Source: Juglans regia (taxonomy: Eukaryota > Streptophyta > Magnoliopsida > Fagales > Juglandaceae). Taken from it: a stretch of DNA of 64,000 bases. The stretch lies in assembly GCF_001411555.2 (NCBI RefSeq), contig NC_049902.1, positions 9,803,985 through 9,867,984 on the forward strand, given 5' to 3'. Made by a program: the position numbers and the translations under genes. Every line of letters starts with the position of its first letter. Position 1 is the first letter of the stretch. Below, piece after piece: positions 1 to 10,828 of the stretch. Under the pieces are notes generated by a model. The model was not told where the DNA came from. It worked only from the letters and a program-made list of their open reading frames with translations, and made no database searches.

Positions 1-1690
1 GCTAATCAATGTACCCAGTATGTTATCATAGATATTCTTCTCTATGTGCATTAATTACATCCAAACTATGTCGCAACATACATGAAGACCAATACAGCAA
101 GTAAAAAAAAAATACTACGCTTTGTCCAATTCAATTCTGATGCGCCTCATTTTCTCTTATTTTTTCTCCGACCTTTGCCAAAATTGTTCGCTCTAACATG
201 TACTTGTTCCACTATCTCTTCCCCAGACAACGCATTTGGTGGAATTATGTTCTCTACTCTCCCATCAAACTTAGCACATTCTCTTCTCCATGCATGATTT
301 GCTGGTAGATAACGTCGATGACCCATGAAACACAACTTCTAATAATATTTTAACCACTCATTAGCAGTTTCTTTATTACACATAGGACACGCTAACTTCC
401 CTTTAATACTCTAGCCGGAAAGATTCTCATATGCCGGAAAGTCATTTATCGTCCACATTACCGCAACATGCATCTGAAAAGATGTTGACGTAGATGCATC
501 ATAAGTTCTGATGCCTATTTCCCATAACTCTTTTAGCTCTTCAATTAACGGCTGCATGAATACGTCAATGTCATTCCCAGGTGATCTCGGGTTGGGGATA
601 AGTAAAGTTAACAAAAAGTTGGGCGCCTTTATGCACCTCATGGTGGTAGATTGTATGGAATCAACACTATGGGCCAAGTGCTATAACTTGTACTCATATT
701 CCCAAAATGGTTGAATCCATCGGTTGTGAGTCGCAGACGCACGTTCTGAGCTTCTATCCCAAACTCTGGGTATTGATTATCAAAAGATTGTCACGCAAGT
801 GAGTCAGCTGGGTGCCTCATATATGCGTCATCCTTAACTCTTTTCTCCTCTTGCCATCTCATATTATGAGCTGTTTTCTTACACATATATAGTCTTTACA
901 ACCTAAGTCTTAAGGAAAAATATCACAATACCTTAACCAACACATTTTTCTTACCCTTCCACCTCAATTCTCCGCATACAGGACATGCTTGTTTCTCATC
1001 ATTCTCGTTCCAGAACAAAACACAATCATTCTTGCATGCATGTATAGACTTGTACTCAAACCCTAATCTCTTTCTCAATTGTTTCGCTTCATAAAAGTTC
1101 TTCGGCAATGCAGACCTTTGAGGAAGCACCTCGTTAAATAAGTCCAATACCATGTTTATTGCTTTCATCGACATCTCACACAATGACTTAATGTGAAGCA
1201 ATCGCACAATAAATGACATTTTGGAATGTTTTGTAAATCCTGGATAAAGCTTGCGATTTGCATCTTACCACATTGCAGAAAAATTTTCAAAATCAATCCC
1301 TCGGCCACTTGAGGCATTGTCGTCAACCTCATCCATAAACATCTCAGTTCCAATGTCATCCAACATCTCCTCCATCTCATCCTACTTATAATCATCATCC
1401 ATGTGCTGCAAATAATTCAGATGACCGAACAATACATCTGATGACTGTTCATACGGCTCACCATGCAGTACCCATCGAGTACACCCCAGATCCATACCGT
1501 TCACAAATATATGACTTTCAACTTCATCTAACTCTATCGCACACAAATTTTTACACCCTCGATATGGACAGTTAATTTAACCATGACTATCAGCAGAGGC
1601 CTGAGCAAAATCAATGAAGGTTCTTACTCCACGCGCATAGGGTACGTAATCCTTTCCAAGTCTATCGCCTAGATGCATCCAACTTTTATC
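1..1690 (-). pseudogene. TNP2-like CACTA transposase, decayed and truncated by window start
   Basis: This is the transposase that would cut and move CACTA elements. Reading leftwards, an N-terminal Transpos_assoc-type domain starts near 1684 (DKSWMHLGDRLGKDYV, then INCPYRGCKNL with paired cysteines, then TRWVLHGE). The TNP2 core follows: LRKRLGFEYKSIHACKNDC with CPVCGELRWK near 950-1090, then FNHFGNMSTSYSTWP near 680-730, then SPGNDIDVFMQPLIEELKE and TINDFPAYENLSG at 411-600. Near 150-340 is MGHRRYLPANHAWRR with FDGRVENIIPPNALSG. In-frame stops occur after ADSHG, after DDDYK and in FSAMW, and reading frames change between blocks, so it cannot make a full protein. The C-terminal part lies outside the window. 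The order and spacing of motifs match the family closely. Confidence 0.88.
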
Positions 1691-1699
1691 TATTTCTAA

Positions 1700-2830
1700 A
1701 AATATCTATCTATTAATAACACGTACATAGAAAATTCACATGCATGTAATGCTCCAATTCTCATTGGTTTTTTGATAAGGTAGTTGGTCCTATCCCATTT
1801 GAGATTATATTATTCATATTGCACCAATCTCGTCACTCTACTACTTTCCACGTTAGTAGAAATTTCAGCAGCACCTCCCCATAGTTCTCCAAGTATACAT
1901 GTTCACATAGAGGGATTGTGACCCTACGAACAGTATACCTGAAGAATAGTAGAGTAAGACATCGAAACTTCATATTAAATGTGGAAAGTAGCAGTAACAA
2001 AAATGTGCAATACAAATAATATAATTCCAAACTGTCCACACTAAACAATTTAGAAATTAGTGGACACATAAATATACACTAATTCCCAAACGACTCTAAG
2101 GTTATTTACGCAATGTCACACAATATCTATCTAAAAACACCATAAACAATATTCCCATGTTGTTTGAATTAACAATGTCAAACAAATAGTAGTGATATAT
2201 TGTTAAACTACAGAGAGATGAATGAATATATTCACAAGTTTCCTACCATGAGTAGAAAATGAGGAAGAATTAGCTTTTCTTCAAGATCATTCTCCCTCGT
2301 TGTCTACAAGACAGGAAGCTTGTTCACATATTTTTTCATCTCTCTCTAGTTTAACAATATAATACTACCATTTATTTAACATTGTTAATTTATAAAAAAA
2401 AATAAAAAATAATAGTTATGGAATCTAAACTTCATATTTTTCAACAGGAAACAAAGTATTTTATAGTGATCTTGGATTGGCTGGGGCTATCTTATGAGAA
2501 ATAGTATAATGATTGATCTCGGATTATTATTCCTAAATTATAATTTTAATTGTTATTATATATCTTAGGACATTGTTAATTGATATCTATGTAATTTTAA
2601 TTTTTATTATATAATTGTTATTATATAATTCTTAGGACTGAGTGGTTCCTGAAACCCATTGGTGACCGGACCTTCATCTTCATTTTTCGGCTACCACGGA
2701 TTGCCAATGGCGAAATGACCATCGTAGAAAGGTTTCTTGAAATTTATATTTCATTTCTACAGTGGCATTTGGTCAATTTCATTGTGTTTGACATGTACGG
2801 GAATGACTGAGTCAACTCACCCATTTCTGT
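1700..2830. other. AT-rich non-coding interior of CACTA 1
   Basis: No coding signature seen on either strand. The stretch is AT-rich with short duplicated pieces (TTTTAATTGTTATTATAT occurs in variants near 2540-2630). It separates the TNP2 relic, which reads left, from the plus-strand ORF, so it would hold the 5' regions of both. Confidence 0.5.
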
Positions 2831-2837
2831 ATCGTAA

Positions 2838-3375
2838 CGTTCGAACGTTGCGATATAATATTCGGACGTTACATCTTCCAAATGAGGAAGACGACATACA
2901 CGTTCGCACGTTAATCATATAACGTGCAAATGTTCTACAGTATGTGCGAACGTATTTAGTAAACGTGCGAATTTAAATTGTACATGCGAATGTATGTTTG
3001 TAACGTTCGCACGTATAATTGTTCATATGCTTGAGCGGCACATACGTGCGAACGTTAATATTACATGCGAACGTTATTTGTAATTCGTGCAAATGTAAAA
3101 CCTTTCAGTTGCCATAAACCAAATAGACGTTTGAACTAATAGTTACGTACGTTTGCAAGTATTATTAAATACGTTCAACAGCTTCCTCACGTGAGAACGT
3201 GATATGCTTTATACATTCCAACGTGTATTTAAGCCGTCATGTTTGAACATTTATCATATTACATTTGAATGCCTATACTAGATAATCTAACGTGCGAACG
3301 TAATAACCAAAATGTTCACACGCATAAGCTTATCCTCTGAGCGTTAAATTTTACCTTCGAACGTGTACCAGAAAT
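2838..3375. repeat. Cluster of ACGTTCGAACGT / ACGTTCGCACGT motifs (CACTA 1)
   Basis: About two dozen variants of a short palindromic motif with a TTCGAA or TTCGCA core flanked by ACGT occur in both orientations, for example near 2838, 2900, 2948, 3008, 3045, 3065 and 3293. Irregular spacing and both orientations fit the subterminal binding sites that CACTA accessory proteins (TNPA type) recognise. The cluster sits about 1.7-2.2 kb from the right terminus, farther in than usual, so this could be an internal control region or an old terminus. Function is inferred from family knowledge. Confidence 0.7.
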
Positions 3376-3546
3376 AATTTAGATTAGAATACATAATATG
3401 CTTCATAATATTACTATTGCTCATTTTTTTTTTCTTCCTTTCAAGATATGACTCATCTTCTGACTACTAGGAAAAGGGGGAGGGAAGGAACAACAGAAGA
3501 CACGTCTCGAATCAGGGCTCGAACATTGATGTCTGAATGAGAAGTC

Positions 3547-4611
3547 ATGATCAACCACTTTCACGAACTCATATGGGAGCAAAAGAGCGATCAAGACGTG
3601 TTCATTACTAGAGGTTGGATGAGTATCTGCACATTATACCCCTCAATCGTTCGGGAGTTTTATATGCAAATGTGCTCCATGCCTAAGGATGCATCCTCTC
3701 ACATCGTGACAGTATGCAGTATTCAGTTCAAGGTCTCGGTAGATGTCATCGGTGAGTTTTTGGGGATCAGTCGCGTAGCTAAGATATCGACTGCAGGAGA
3801 TGCTCAGTCTATGGATGGATCCCGAGTAGATGCAGATGTAGGCACTTTTGCATCATCTACTGGCCCAGTTGACCGGTCAGAGATTGGGGATACTGATGAG
3901 GAGGATGGCGACCAAGATGAGGATTTCTACATTCTCACTGGGAGTGACCAAGACCGGATCGATAGGAAGAACTCCTTCAACTAGGTACAACTCCTCCCTT
4001 TTTTTCACATGTTGCATCTTATTGTTGCATCTTATTATTGCAACAAATGTGGATCTTGTGGGACATAAGGCCACATTTAGCCGAAAACACTTACAGTTCC
4101 TTACACAAGTGGCACATAGAGATCCCATTGACTTGCCACTTTGTATTTTTTAGAGGATTCGTTGCGAGGCGAGTGTCGTCTCTATGGACAACCTCCCATA
4201 TGGAGTCCTCATTACCAAGCTATTAATGGCCCGGGGTGTGCAACCCATGATGGAGGAGTGGAGGACAGACAAAATGAGCCCCATTGACATTACCACACAC
4301 CGTTGGAGCATTGGACAAGAGAAGGGGCAGGCTCGACGTCAGCTTGGCCTTGTACCAGATCTTGTTCCTCCGAGCCTGGTGTTGAGAGTACTAATCAGCC
4401 GCTGACGGGTACATCTATAGGAGATACGTGGCCTGTTTGTATTGATGCAATGGTCTATGATATTAATGCGCACATCAACAGAAAAATCGAGTCAATAGAA
4501 CAGAGCGTTGGAGATTTTGTTTTCGATGTTCTCCATCGGATAGATATCCTAAACACAAAGGTCAACACATTGACTGACGATTTTAATAAATATGTAACCA
4601 ACACGTTTTGA
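3547..4611 (+). pseudogene. Plant transposon protein ORF (PF20167-like), frameshifted
   Basis: The first open stretch (3547-3984) contains RGWMSICTLYPSIVREFY, later FKVSVDVIGEFLGI, the pattern of the plant transposon protein domain PF20167: an RGW block, a V.EFY block, then V.....I...LG. A run of acidic residues (GDTDEEDGDQDEDF) follows. Further 3', other frames carry HRWSIGQEKG and a short terminal helix (IDAMVYDINAHINRKIES at 4440-4500) ending near 4611, so the gene has probably been split by frameshifts or an unrecognised intron near 3990-4160. It runs opposite to TNP2 in the same CACTA element. The domain match is by motif only; molecular role unknown. Confidence 0.55.
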
Positions 4612-4794
4612 GTATTTTGTACTTTATTTTTATCATATGTAATGAACAATATTATTATTTAATATGTCTACTGATTTTGAATTTCAATTCCCAATCTTTT
4701 TTAATGTTAGCTTATACAACTTTAATATTGAATCACTGCATTTCAATTTTCAATCTTTTTTAATTTAAAATATCCAACTTTAATATTAAATCAA

Positions 4795-4932
4795 TTAAGG
4801 TTCGCACGTGAGAATCAATACCATTCGAACGTTGGCGCCAAGATTTTTTACGTTCGCACGTAAATAGACCCCACGTTCGAATGTGTAGGGAACGTTCTAA
4901 CGTGAATATGTATACGTTCGAACGTAATGCAA
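4795..4932. repeat. Subterminal motif cluster next to CACTA 1 right end
   Basis: Six or more copies of the same ACGTTCGAACGT / ACGTTCGCACGT family seen at 2838-3375 lie within 120-260 bp of the terminus. This is the expected place for CACTA subterminal protein-binding repeats and links the two clusters to one element. Confidence 0.75.
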
Positions 4933-4938
4933 TTTCTT

Positions 4939-5050
4939 AGCTGCTTTCAGTGACGGTTTCCACAAACCGTCACAGAAAATATTTTTTTGTGATGGTTTGG
5001 GCACTATCACAATTTCCAAACCATCACAAAAACTAATTTTTGTTGTAGTG
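4939..5050. repeat. CACTA 1 right terminus with two nested hairpins
   Basis: GTGACGGTTT pairs with AAACCGTCAC around a tiny loop (4951-4976). GTGATGGTTT pairs with AAACCATCAC (4990-5029). The last bases, GTTGTAGTG, are the terminal inverted repeat read from the opposite strand. Hairpins of the GTGACGGTTT type just inside the CACTA end are common in plant CACTA elements. Confidence 0.8.
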
Positions 5051-5077
5051 ACGTAAATAACCGAAGAGTTTTGTTAC

Positions 5078-5199
5078 TCACTTTTACGTACTCTTTATAC
5101 ACTTTGCCGATGTGATTGACTAAAATAGTTATTTTATATTAAAAGAAAGTGACGCGGTCAATCACATTAGTGGAGTGTATAATGAATATGTAAAAGTGA
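5078..5199. mobile_element. Hairpin MITE, about 122 bp
   Basis: Two arms of about 43 bp are imperfect inverted copies: the left starts TCACTTTTACGTACTC and ends GTGATTGAC; the right starts GTCAATCACATTA and ends TGTAAAAGTGA. The loop is about 36 AT-rich bases. No coding. It lies between the CACTA end and the 3' end of ZIP. No target duplication was recognised, so the superfamily is open. Confidence 0.65.
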
Positions 5200-5393
5200 C
5201 TGTACATAGACTTTTTGGCAGCGGGAATTTAGGACAAATTTCTCTACGGCTGCCGTATGTATGCATTTGCTCCTCTTTCTGGGTGGACCTTGTGATTAGA
5301 ATTCAGTGCCCTTTTACAGAGGAATGAAACCATGCAGAATGCTCAAGGACGGCATAGTAGAAATTAACCATATCGATATTTGTGCTCAAAACT

Positions 5394-7190
5394 TCAAGCC
5401 CATTTGGCTAGAACTGACATACAACCAGCTCCTAGTAGAAGTGAGAGATTTGCTCCTAATTGAATCCTCAGATTGTTTTGCAGTCTTGGGTTCATGAAAT
5501 CTGCTGCTAGTAGATCAACCAGTGCCATGTAAACTAAAATCCCAGCAGATGCAGCTTCAAAAATCCCTTGAACTATCAGAGCAGTCGGGCTATTCTCCTT
5601 GTAAACGCTTGATATTCCTGTGCCGATTGCAATCCCAACTGGGGTTGTGAGGGAGAAAAAAGTTGCCATTATTGCTGCAGATCTAGTCTTGAATTGCGCC
5701 TGACAGAAACAAAATCTCAAAGGTATAGATAGATACAAAATAAATGACAGCAAATCTTTAGGCAAAACATTAAAACACAAGTGTTAATAGTCTGCTGACA
5801 GTATGTATATGGCTCACATCTAGCAGAACTGCAATGGCCCCAAAGATGGCAACGAAACCAGCAAACGGAAAATTTCCCAAGGAGTTTCATATTGTTTCTT
5901 CGTTTGAATTAACTATTACCAAAGTCATGTTTCGTTTCTCATTTCTACGATGTGTAGAGAGAATCTCTTGGAACATTTTGGTTTTTTATATTTCAAGGTC
6001 AAATTTAAATCTGTCAAAGTGTTCAGATTATTACCACTATACTATTTTGTTATAAGTGAGAGCAATCAATAAAATTACCGACACCGTCCTTTTAAAAAAA
6101 TATATTACTAAAGATACATAGTGTGCCTATTGTGAAAACATTTACAACCTTATTAATATTATATAAAATTGCAAATGGCATTCAATTTTCTTTAGTTAAA
6201 GAGACTCAGCGTGAATTCAAGGCTATAGACAGAAAGGAGTACTGTGATGTACCTGAGATATGCAGCCACCAAGCCCCATGCCCTCAAAAAACTGATGAAA
6301 AGACAAGGCTGCTATGAGAGGTTTTATTGTTTCAGGGTTCCCCGAAGCACCCAAAGATATTCCAATTATAACTGAATGAGCCACAATTCCTAGCTCCAAC
6401 ACCTAATAATTAAATACGCACCCACCAAAGTTAGAAAAGCTCCAAGCAAATAAAATAATAGTACTACTTATATAAGGTTAATTGCTGGTGAACAATCTGA
6501 TCAGAGACATCAATTATAAGACAAATTAATTAAACCAATAAACAACGAACCTAAAATCAACCTTACTTGTGATATAACCCGTAAACGGATTAGCTCAGCC
6601 AGATTTGTCTCCTCGGAATGGTTGGCTGAGCCATGAGCATGGCCATGCGTGGCATGTGTATGAACATGTATGTGTCCGGCATGTTCATCGCCCATCTCTT
6701 CATCTCCATTGATCACCTGCTTAGATTTGTTGAAGTGCAGCCTTTTATAAAATCCTGTTGCGGATGAATCAATTATTAATGTTGCTATAGCAGACATCAT
6801 GGCAACGAAACCAGCAAACGGAAAGTTTCCCCATGGATTCTCGTTTAGGCAAGGTGATGTTAGACTCTCAAAAGCATCCGGCAATATGTGGATGAACCCA
6901 GTTGCTAGGATTACCCCAGCAGCAAAGGCTTTGATCATGAAAAAGATGTCATTTTCAGGCCTTAGGCTTGGGATTTTCTTGCCTAACAGTGGGATGCCGA
7001 CACCCACAGCACCAGCAAAGAGAATAGCTGCAACCGAAGTCAATTTATATCTAAGTGTTTCGCTTTTGTTGGTCTCTGTGGCCTCAACATCGCAGGTACA
7101 ATCTCCAGAAACTATAGTAGGAAGGAAAACAAACATAAAAACAAACAACATCCTTAAGATGTTGAAGGAACAAGCTCTACTTTTGATCAT
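5394..7190 (-). CDS. ZIP-family zinc/iron transporter, three exons, intact
   Basis: A membrane carrier that brings divalent metal (zinc, iron or similar) into the cytosol, nearest in look to the plant IRT1/ZIP8/ZIP10 group. Exons on the minus strand: 7190-6567, 6402-6253 and 5699-5394. Introns of 164 and 553 bp start GT, end AG and fall on codon boundaries, giving 359 residues, normal for plant ZIPs. Residues 1-29 form a signal peptide. Eight membrane segments follow. TM2 has [10 protein letters not shown] with H101. The cytosolic loop (about 160-195) is histidine-rich ([16 protein letters not shown]). TM4 has the signature [13 protein letters not shown] (H217, S218, G222), TM5 has [11 protein letters not shown] (H244, E248), and the C-terminus is [12 protein letters not shown]. 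All metal-site residues I can check are present and there are no stops. The ATG at 7190 is the first one before the signal peptide. Metal preference cannot be read from sequence. Confidence 0.93.
5826..5890 (-). pseudogene. Relic of a ZIP exon inside ZIP intron 2
   Basis: About 60 bp closely match exon 1 of the host gene around 6785-6845, in the same orientation. The stretch covering FPFAGFVA is almost identical, but flanking bases differ and one base is missing relative to exon 1, which shifts the frame. It lacks usable splice context, so it should be spliced out with the intron. It is most simply the remains of a neighbouring ZIP paralogue or a partial exon duplication. Confidence 0.75.
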
Positions 7191-7303
7191 GGCGTGAGAG
7201 AGAAGAAAAGGTAGTCACCAAAAAGGAGGAAATTATGGTACTGGTGCAATTGTGCAAAGGTTTGCTGGTGGGTTCTTTGAACAAGGCTGTAGTACTTGTG
7301 TTT

Positions 7304-7311
7304 GTTATATA
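7304..7311 (-). promoter_or_regulatory. Probable TATA box of ZIP
   Basis: On the minus strand the sequence reads CTATATAACA, about 115 bp upstream of the ATG. Transcription would start near 7275 and leave a leader of roughly 80 nt. No other strong TATA motif lies between this site and the start codon. Confidence 0.6.
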
Positions 7312-9134
7312 GAAAAGAAAAAGATCGAAGTTGCAAATTAATGGGATTTCTGTTTGAATTAATTTATTGGCTTAGTTTGAAACCAAGACAAAGGAATAAT
7401 AGATGGATGGCTATTAGATCGAGCATCTTATGTATAGTCTAGTAAATGAACATTAAAGAAAGCAAAAAATAAAAAATAAAATAAAATAAAATTTTAAGAT
7501 TATGGCCTTGCATATATAAAACGCTAGCTTCTCAAGTTGGCCGGCCGTGTGGTATGCATGTGGGTTGTCAGCATATGTATGTAGGTTGGATGGCCTGAAA
7601 ATTGAGGAATATAACATTATAACATATTTACATGGAATGCAAATCATGATCATATAAACAAGCTTAATTAATAAAGGGAAATGATAATTACAGTCGTGAA
7701 TATGTAAGCGCCACGCAACATAATATTTATACATTTCATGATTATACATAATATTATATATTAATAAAAGTCTTTCACATATAAGTTAATTATTTATTAG
7801 GTGTCAGTGGCCATATATATGCGTATCTATATATGTGAAAAAGCAACGAATTTAAAAACACGGATTTCGTACCCAGTTTAGTGGATATTGGTGGGGACAT
7901 CCTTATAAAATGCGTAATGAGTATATATATTTAGTTGTTGATATGATAATATTTAATTTATAAAAAAACTTAAAATTAAATTTTTTTAGAGATTAAGATC
8001 ATTTAATGTGTATGGTAGTAGCTTTCACATCGATTTACAAATATATATGACTTTTCTTTCTTCGTTTCTAAAATTTTAGAAAAATGATATTCATCTCACC
8101 GACACTCGGGTCTCGATTGAATTTCGATAATTTTTTTTTATATAGTGATTAATTTTTTTTAAATATTTAGGAATATAAAAAAATAAATAAAATAAAATAT
8201 TTTTTTACCTTTATCGGGACCCTCGTGCTAGTGCTCAAGATTTTATGGGATTCTATAAAAATGGTCATCTCAATATATGGCAGAAGTGCTGTTGTGAAAC
8301 ACGGAAATGCGTGAAATGTGATGATATTGCATGTAGTCGCGTAAATGAATTATGTCGTGAGAGAACGATATATATAAATAGATACATATATATATATATA
8401 AAAGGAAGAGAAAAGAATAATAATATATAAAATAATATTAAATATAATTATGAGTACTTGTGCAAAGATTTTATTCTAAATATTATTTATTTCTTTAATA
8501 AATAAGAGGGTCCGAGTAGGTTTCACCGCCACACTCGAGAAAAGGACGTGAAAAAGCGATCGAAGAGAAGGTGTAGACATAATGTTGTCATGCAAATGCC
8601 TTTTTCAGTAATTTGGCTTAGATTGCATTCGGTATAGTGTTTAGTTTAGTAGAAGTCAATCCGAGAATGTCGTTAGGATGTCTGTCTCTCCTTTTTGAAT
8701 TAATTAAATAAATAGACACTTTTCTTGAATTCTAGCCCATAGTCGTGGCAGGAGGGTTCACATCTTTTCAGCTTTTTCGTCGAAGAAACATGTCACTCAA
8801 TTAAGCACTACTCTAACCTAAAATGTATCAAAATGGTATGTATTTTCCCATCCTAACTAAAGTGAATGAGGTATTAAAATGGTATACATTTTCCCTACAA
8901 TAATGGTATATATTATTTTTTGGTTTCGATTGCAAAGTGTTAAAATAATACTGTTAATTAGAGAGTAAAAAGTATTTTTTTCATATATTATTTTTAACGC
9001 CACCGTTGTGGGCTAGCTCTATTGGGCCTTTGTAGTGCTTGGGTAGGCCTAATGGCGAGGGAGAACTTTGGTCCCTCTAGTTACCCCACGCACATGAATG
9101 TGATGGGACTTATACGTTCTGTCGCTTCGTTATT

Positions 9135-9190
9135 TAGATTGTACTCATTCTTAACTGTGTGTGGGGACTGTTAAGAATGAGGTCAATCTA
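9135..9190. repeat. Short near-perfect hairpin
   Basis: Two 21-base arms pair with only two mismatches around a 14-base loop (TGTGTGTGGGGACT). The left arm ends CTCATTCTTAAC and the right starts GTTAAGAATGAG. No larger terminal repeats were recognised around it. It may be the core of a tiny MITE or an RNA hairpin. Confidence 0.6.
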
Positions 9191-9306
9191 GATGAAGGAC
9201 CTCATCAAGTAGTTTAGATTGATGTTATTACTTATTAATTACTTCTACGAGTGTCCCTTGTCTATATCCACCACACGCTTTTAACTATGGAAAATGCTTT
9301 GTGCCC

Positions 9307-9409
9307 CCTAGTGTATTTTTTTTTAAATGTTAAAAAAAAATACTAATAATGAATCTGTGTGTATTTTCTTAAACTAAAAAAAAAAAAAAAAAAATCAAAA
9401 TACACTAGG
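9307..9409. repeat. Inverted repeat with poly-A/T arms (MITE-like)
   Basis: CCTAGTGTATTTT at the left pairs with AAAATACACTAGG at the right; between them lie long T and A runs that can also pair. It is about 103 bp in total, non-coding, and shaped like a small foldback element. No clear target duplication seen. Confidence 0.55.
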
Positions 9410-9692
9410 TCACTTTTAGGGGACATATTTGGAGGGCATCCTAACATCACCCTTTAACTATATAAATTTCAAAAAAGCTTATTGTGTTTAAGAAATCTCC
9501 ATTTATCTTAAAATTTGAAGTTGATAAGAAGAAGTAAATTTAATTATTTATACTATTTTCTTAGTACTCATCATGTGCCATCATGTATAGGTCAGAATCT
9601 CCTTCAATGAGTGGGCTTAACATGTAGGATATATAATTAAATGGTATATAGTGTAGAATCAAGATTCAAACTCAAGACTTCGGCTCTGGTAC

Positions 9693-10362
9693 TGTTAACA
9701 TCGTGTTTCGTACACCATTAAGCTAGGTTCCAGCAACTTAGGTCTTTGGAACTAGGCCTGCGAAAATAGAGAAGAAGGCAATTGGGAGAGGGTGGCCTTG
9801 GGGCCGGGGAGTCTCTGATGCCAAAGTTAGTAAAGTTTTTTAAAAATTTATAAATAAGTAAGAGAGTTTAGGGATTAAAGAGAGTTTCTCTTACCTGAGA
9901 GTTGCTATTTATACTAGGAGTCTGGGGGGGGACAGATCGTGTCTTCCCTCATGGAGTTTGTGTCCTTCATACTGTTCCTTTTGTCAAAGTCCTTTAATGC
10001 TGCGTGACTCTGCGACTGTGTCATTAATGTGGCGTGTAGCTTGGGTAACGGTGCCCGATTTGTCTCACCCCACTAGCATCCTTAGTGGTCCGTCGATGTC
10101 TTCTGTATCAAAGAATCGAGGGTCCACCCTTACTTTCTGCCCATTACGCAGATAGGCACTTAAGGGTTGGACATTGTTCGAGTGGTCTTCAGGTCGGTGA
10201 GTCTCATCCCCTCAATATGTTCCCTCATGAAGGTTGTGTCTAGAGGAGTCTAACTGTGGGCCAGGCCGAAGAGTGTACTTGTTCTGGGTTGGGCATTCGC
10301 TTTTTGTCCCCTTAGTTGCCCTTCTTAGGCTCACTAAGATATAAGGGGAAAAACCTCTTACA
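9693..10362 (-). repeat. Left LTR (3' LTR of the minus-strand Tat-like element)
   Basis: Starts TGTTAACATCGTG and ends CTCTTACA in plus orientation. It matches the right LTR along its length with scattered substitutions and small indels, which implies an old insertion. It contains the block AACTTAGGTCTTTGGAACTAG shared by both LTRs. Confidence 0.9.
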
Positions 10363-10385
10363 ATTATCCCTCTAATTCTCATCGG
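10363..10385 (-). promoter_or_regulatory. Possible polypurine tract next to the left LTR
   Basis: On the minus strand the sequence just before the LTR reads GAGAATTAGAGGGATAAT, purine-rich and in the right place to prime plus-strand DNA synthesis. It is imperfect, so confidence is moderate. Confidence 0.45.
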
Positions 10386-10703
10386 ACTCGTATGGTGGGA
10401 ATTATTATTAATCTTAAACCCACCTTGTCATTGAGAACGGGGTACCTCTACTGACATGTACACAGCTCCGAATTTTAAGGTGGTTCCCTGTCGCTTGGCT
10501 ATCCTGATATCGTTTCCTTTCCACTTTTGTTGGTGCGTTTCCCGATAAATTTGATGGCATCTTTTTAGTTGTATCAGTGTTAAGGGCGTCAGGCGGCTCT
10601 TCGCCTTCATGTCGCTTCATGGTGTGTATTTTCTGGGACTTGAAGCGTCTCATACCTCTCCCATCTGCCACGGGGCGTGGGAGATGGACCGCTACCTTCC
10701 TCC

Positions 10704-10711
10704 TATATAAA
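10704..10711 (+). promoter_or_regulatory. TATA box for the opposite-strand gene
   Basis: CCTATATAAATTCC is a canonical plant TATA box, reading away from the LTR and 118 bp before the ATG at 10829. It lies inside the retrotransposon but outside the LTR, so it would drive a transcript independent of, and opposite to, the LTR transcript. Confidence 0.6.
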
Positions 10712-10828
10712 TTCCATTTGGATTAAGGTCTTCTTTCCTTTTATCGCATTGTAATCTTCCTGTCATCCTTGTTTTCCCAACTCATTTCACTTATTCTCCT
10801 TTCTCTAATACATTCTACTTCTTTCTCG

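Larger units (their letters stand above)
1..5050 (-). mobile_element. CACTA (En/Spm) transposon 1, left end outside window
   Basis: The right terminus is visible: the sequence ends TTTTTGTTGTAGTG, which on the other strand reads CACTACAACAAAAA, the usual CACTA-family inverted terminus. Inside it lie hairpin-rich subterminal DNA, two clusters of ACGT-centred motifs and a TNP2-type transposase on the minus strand. The left terminus would lie before base 1, so the 3-bp target duplication cannot be tested. The transposase is broken, so the copy is not autonomous. Family assignment is firm; full length is unknown. Confidence 0.85.
7312..9692. other. AT-rich intergenic DNA without genes
   Basis: Upstream of ZIP there is AT-rich sequence with A/T runs, a short TA repeat at 8386-8401, and two inverted repeats listed separately. 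I see no coding signature on either strand. The last 200 bp (about 9490-9692) match the style of a dispersed plant repeat (CTTATC..AAAAGTTTAAGCT type) that continues after the retrotransposon at 18617, so the retrotransposon split that repeat. Confidence 0.5.
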
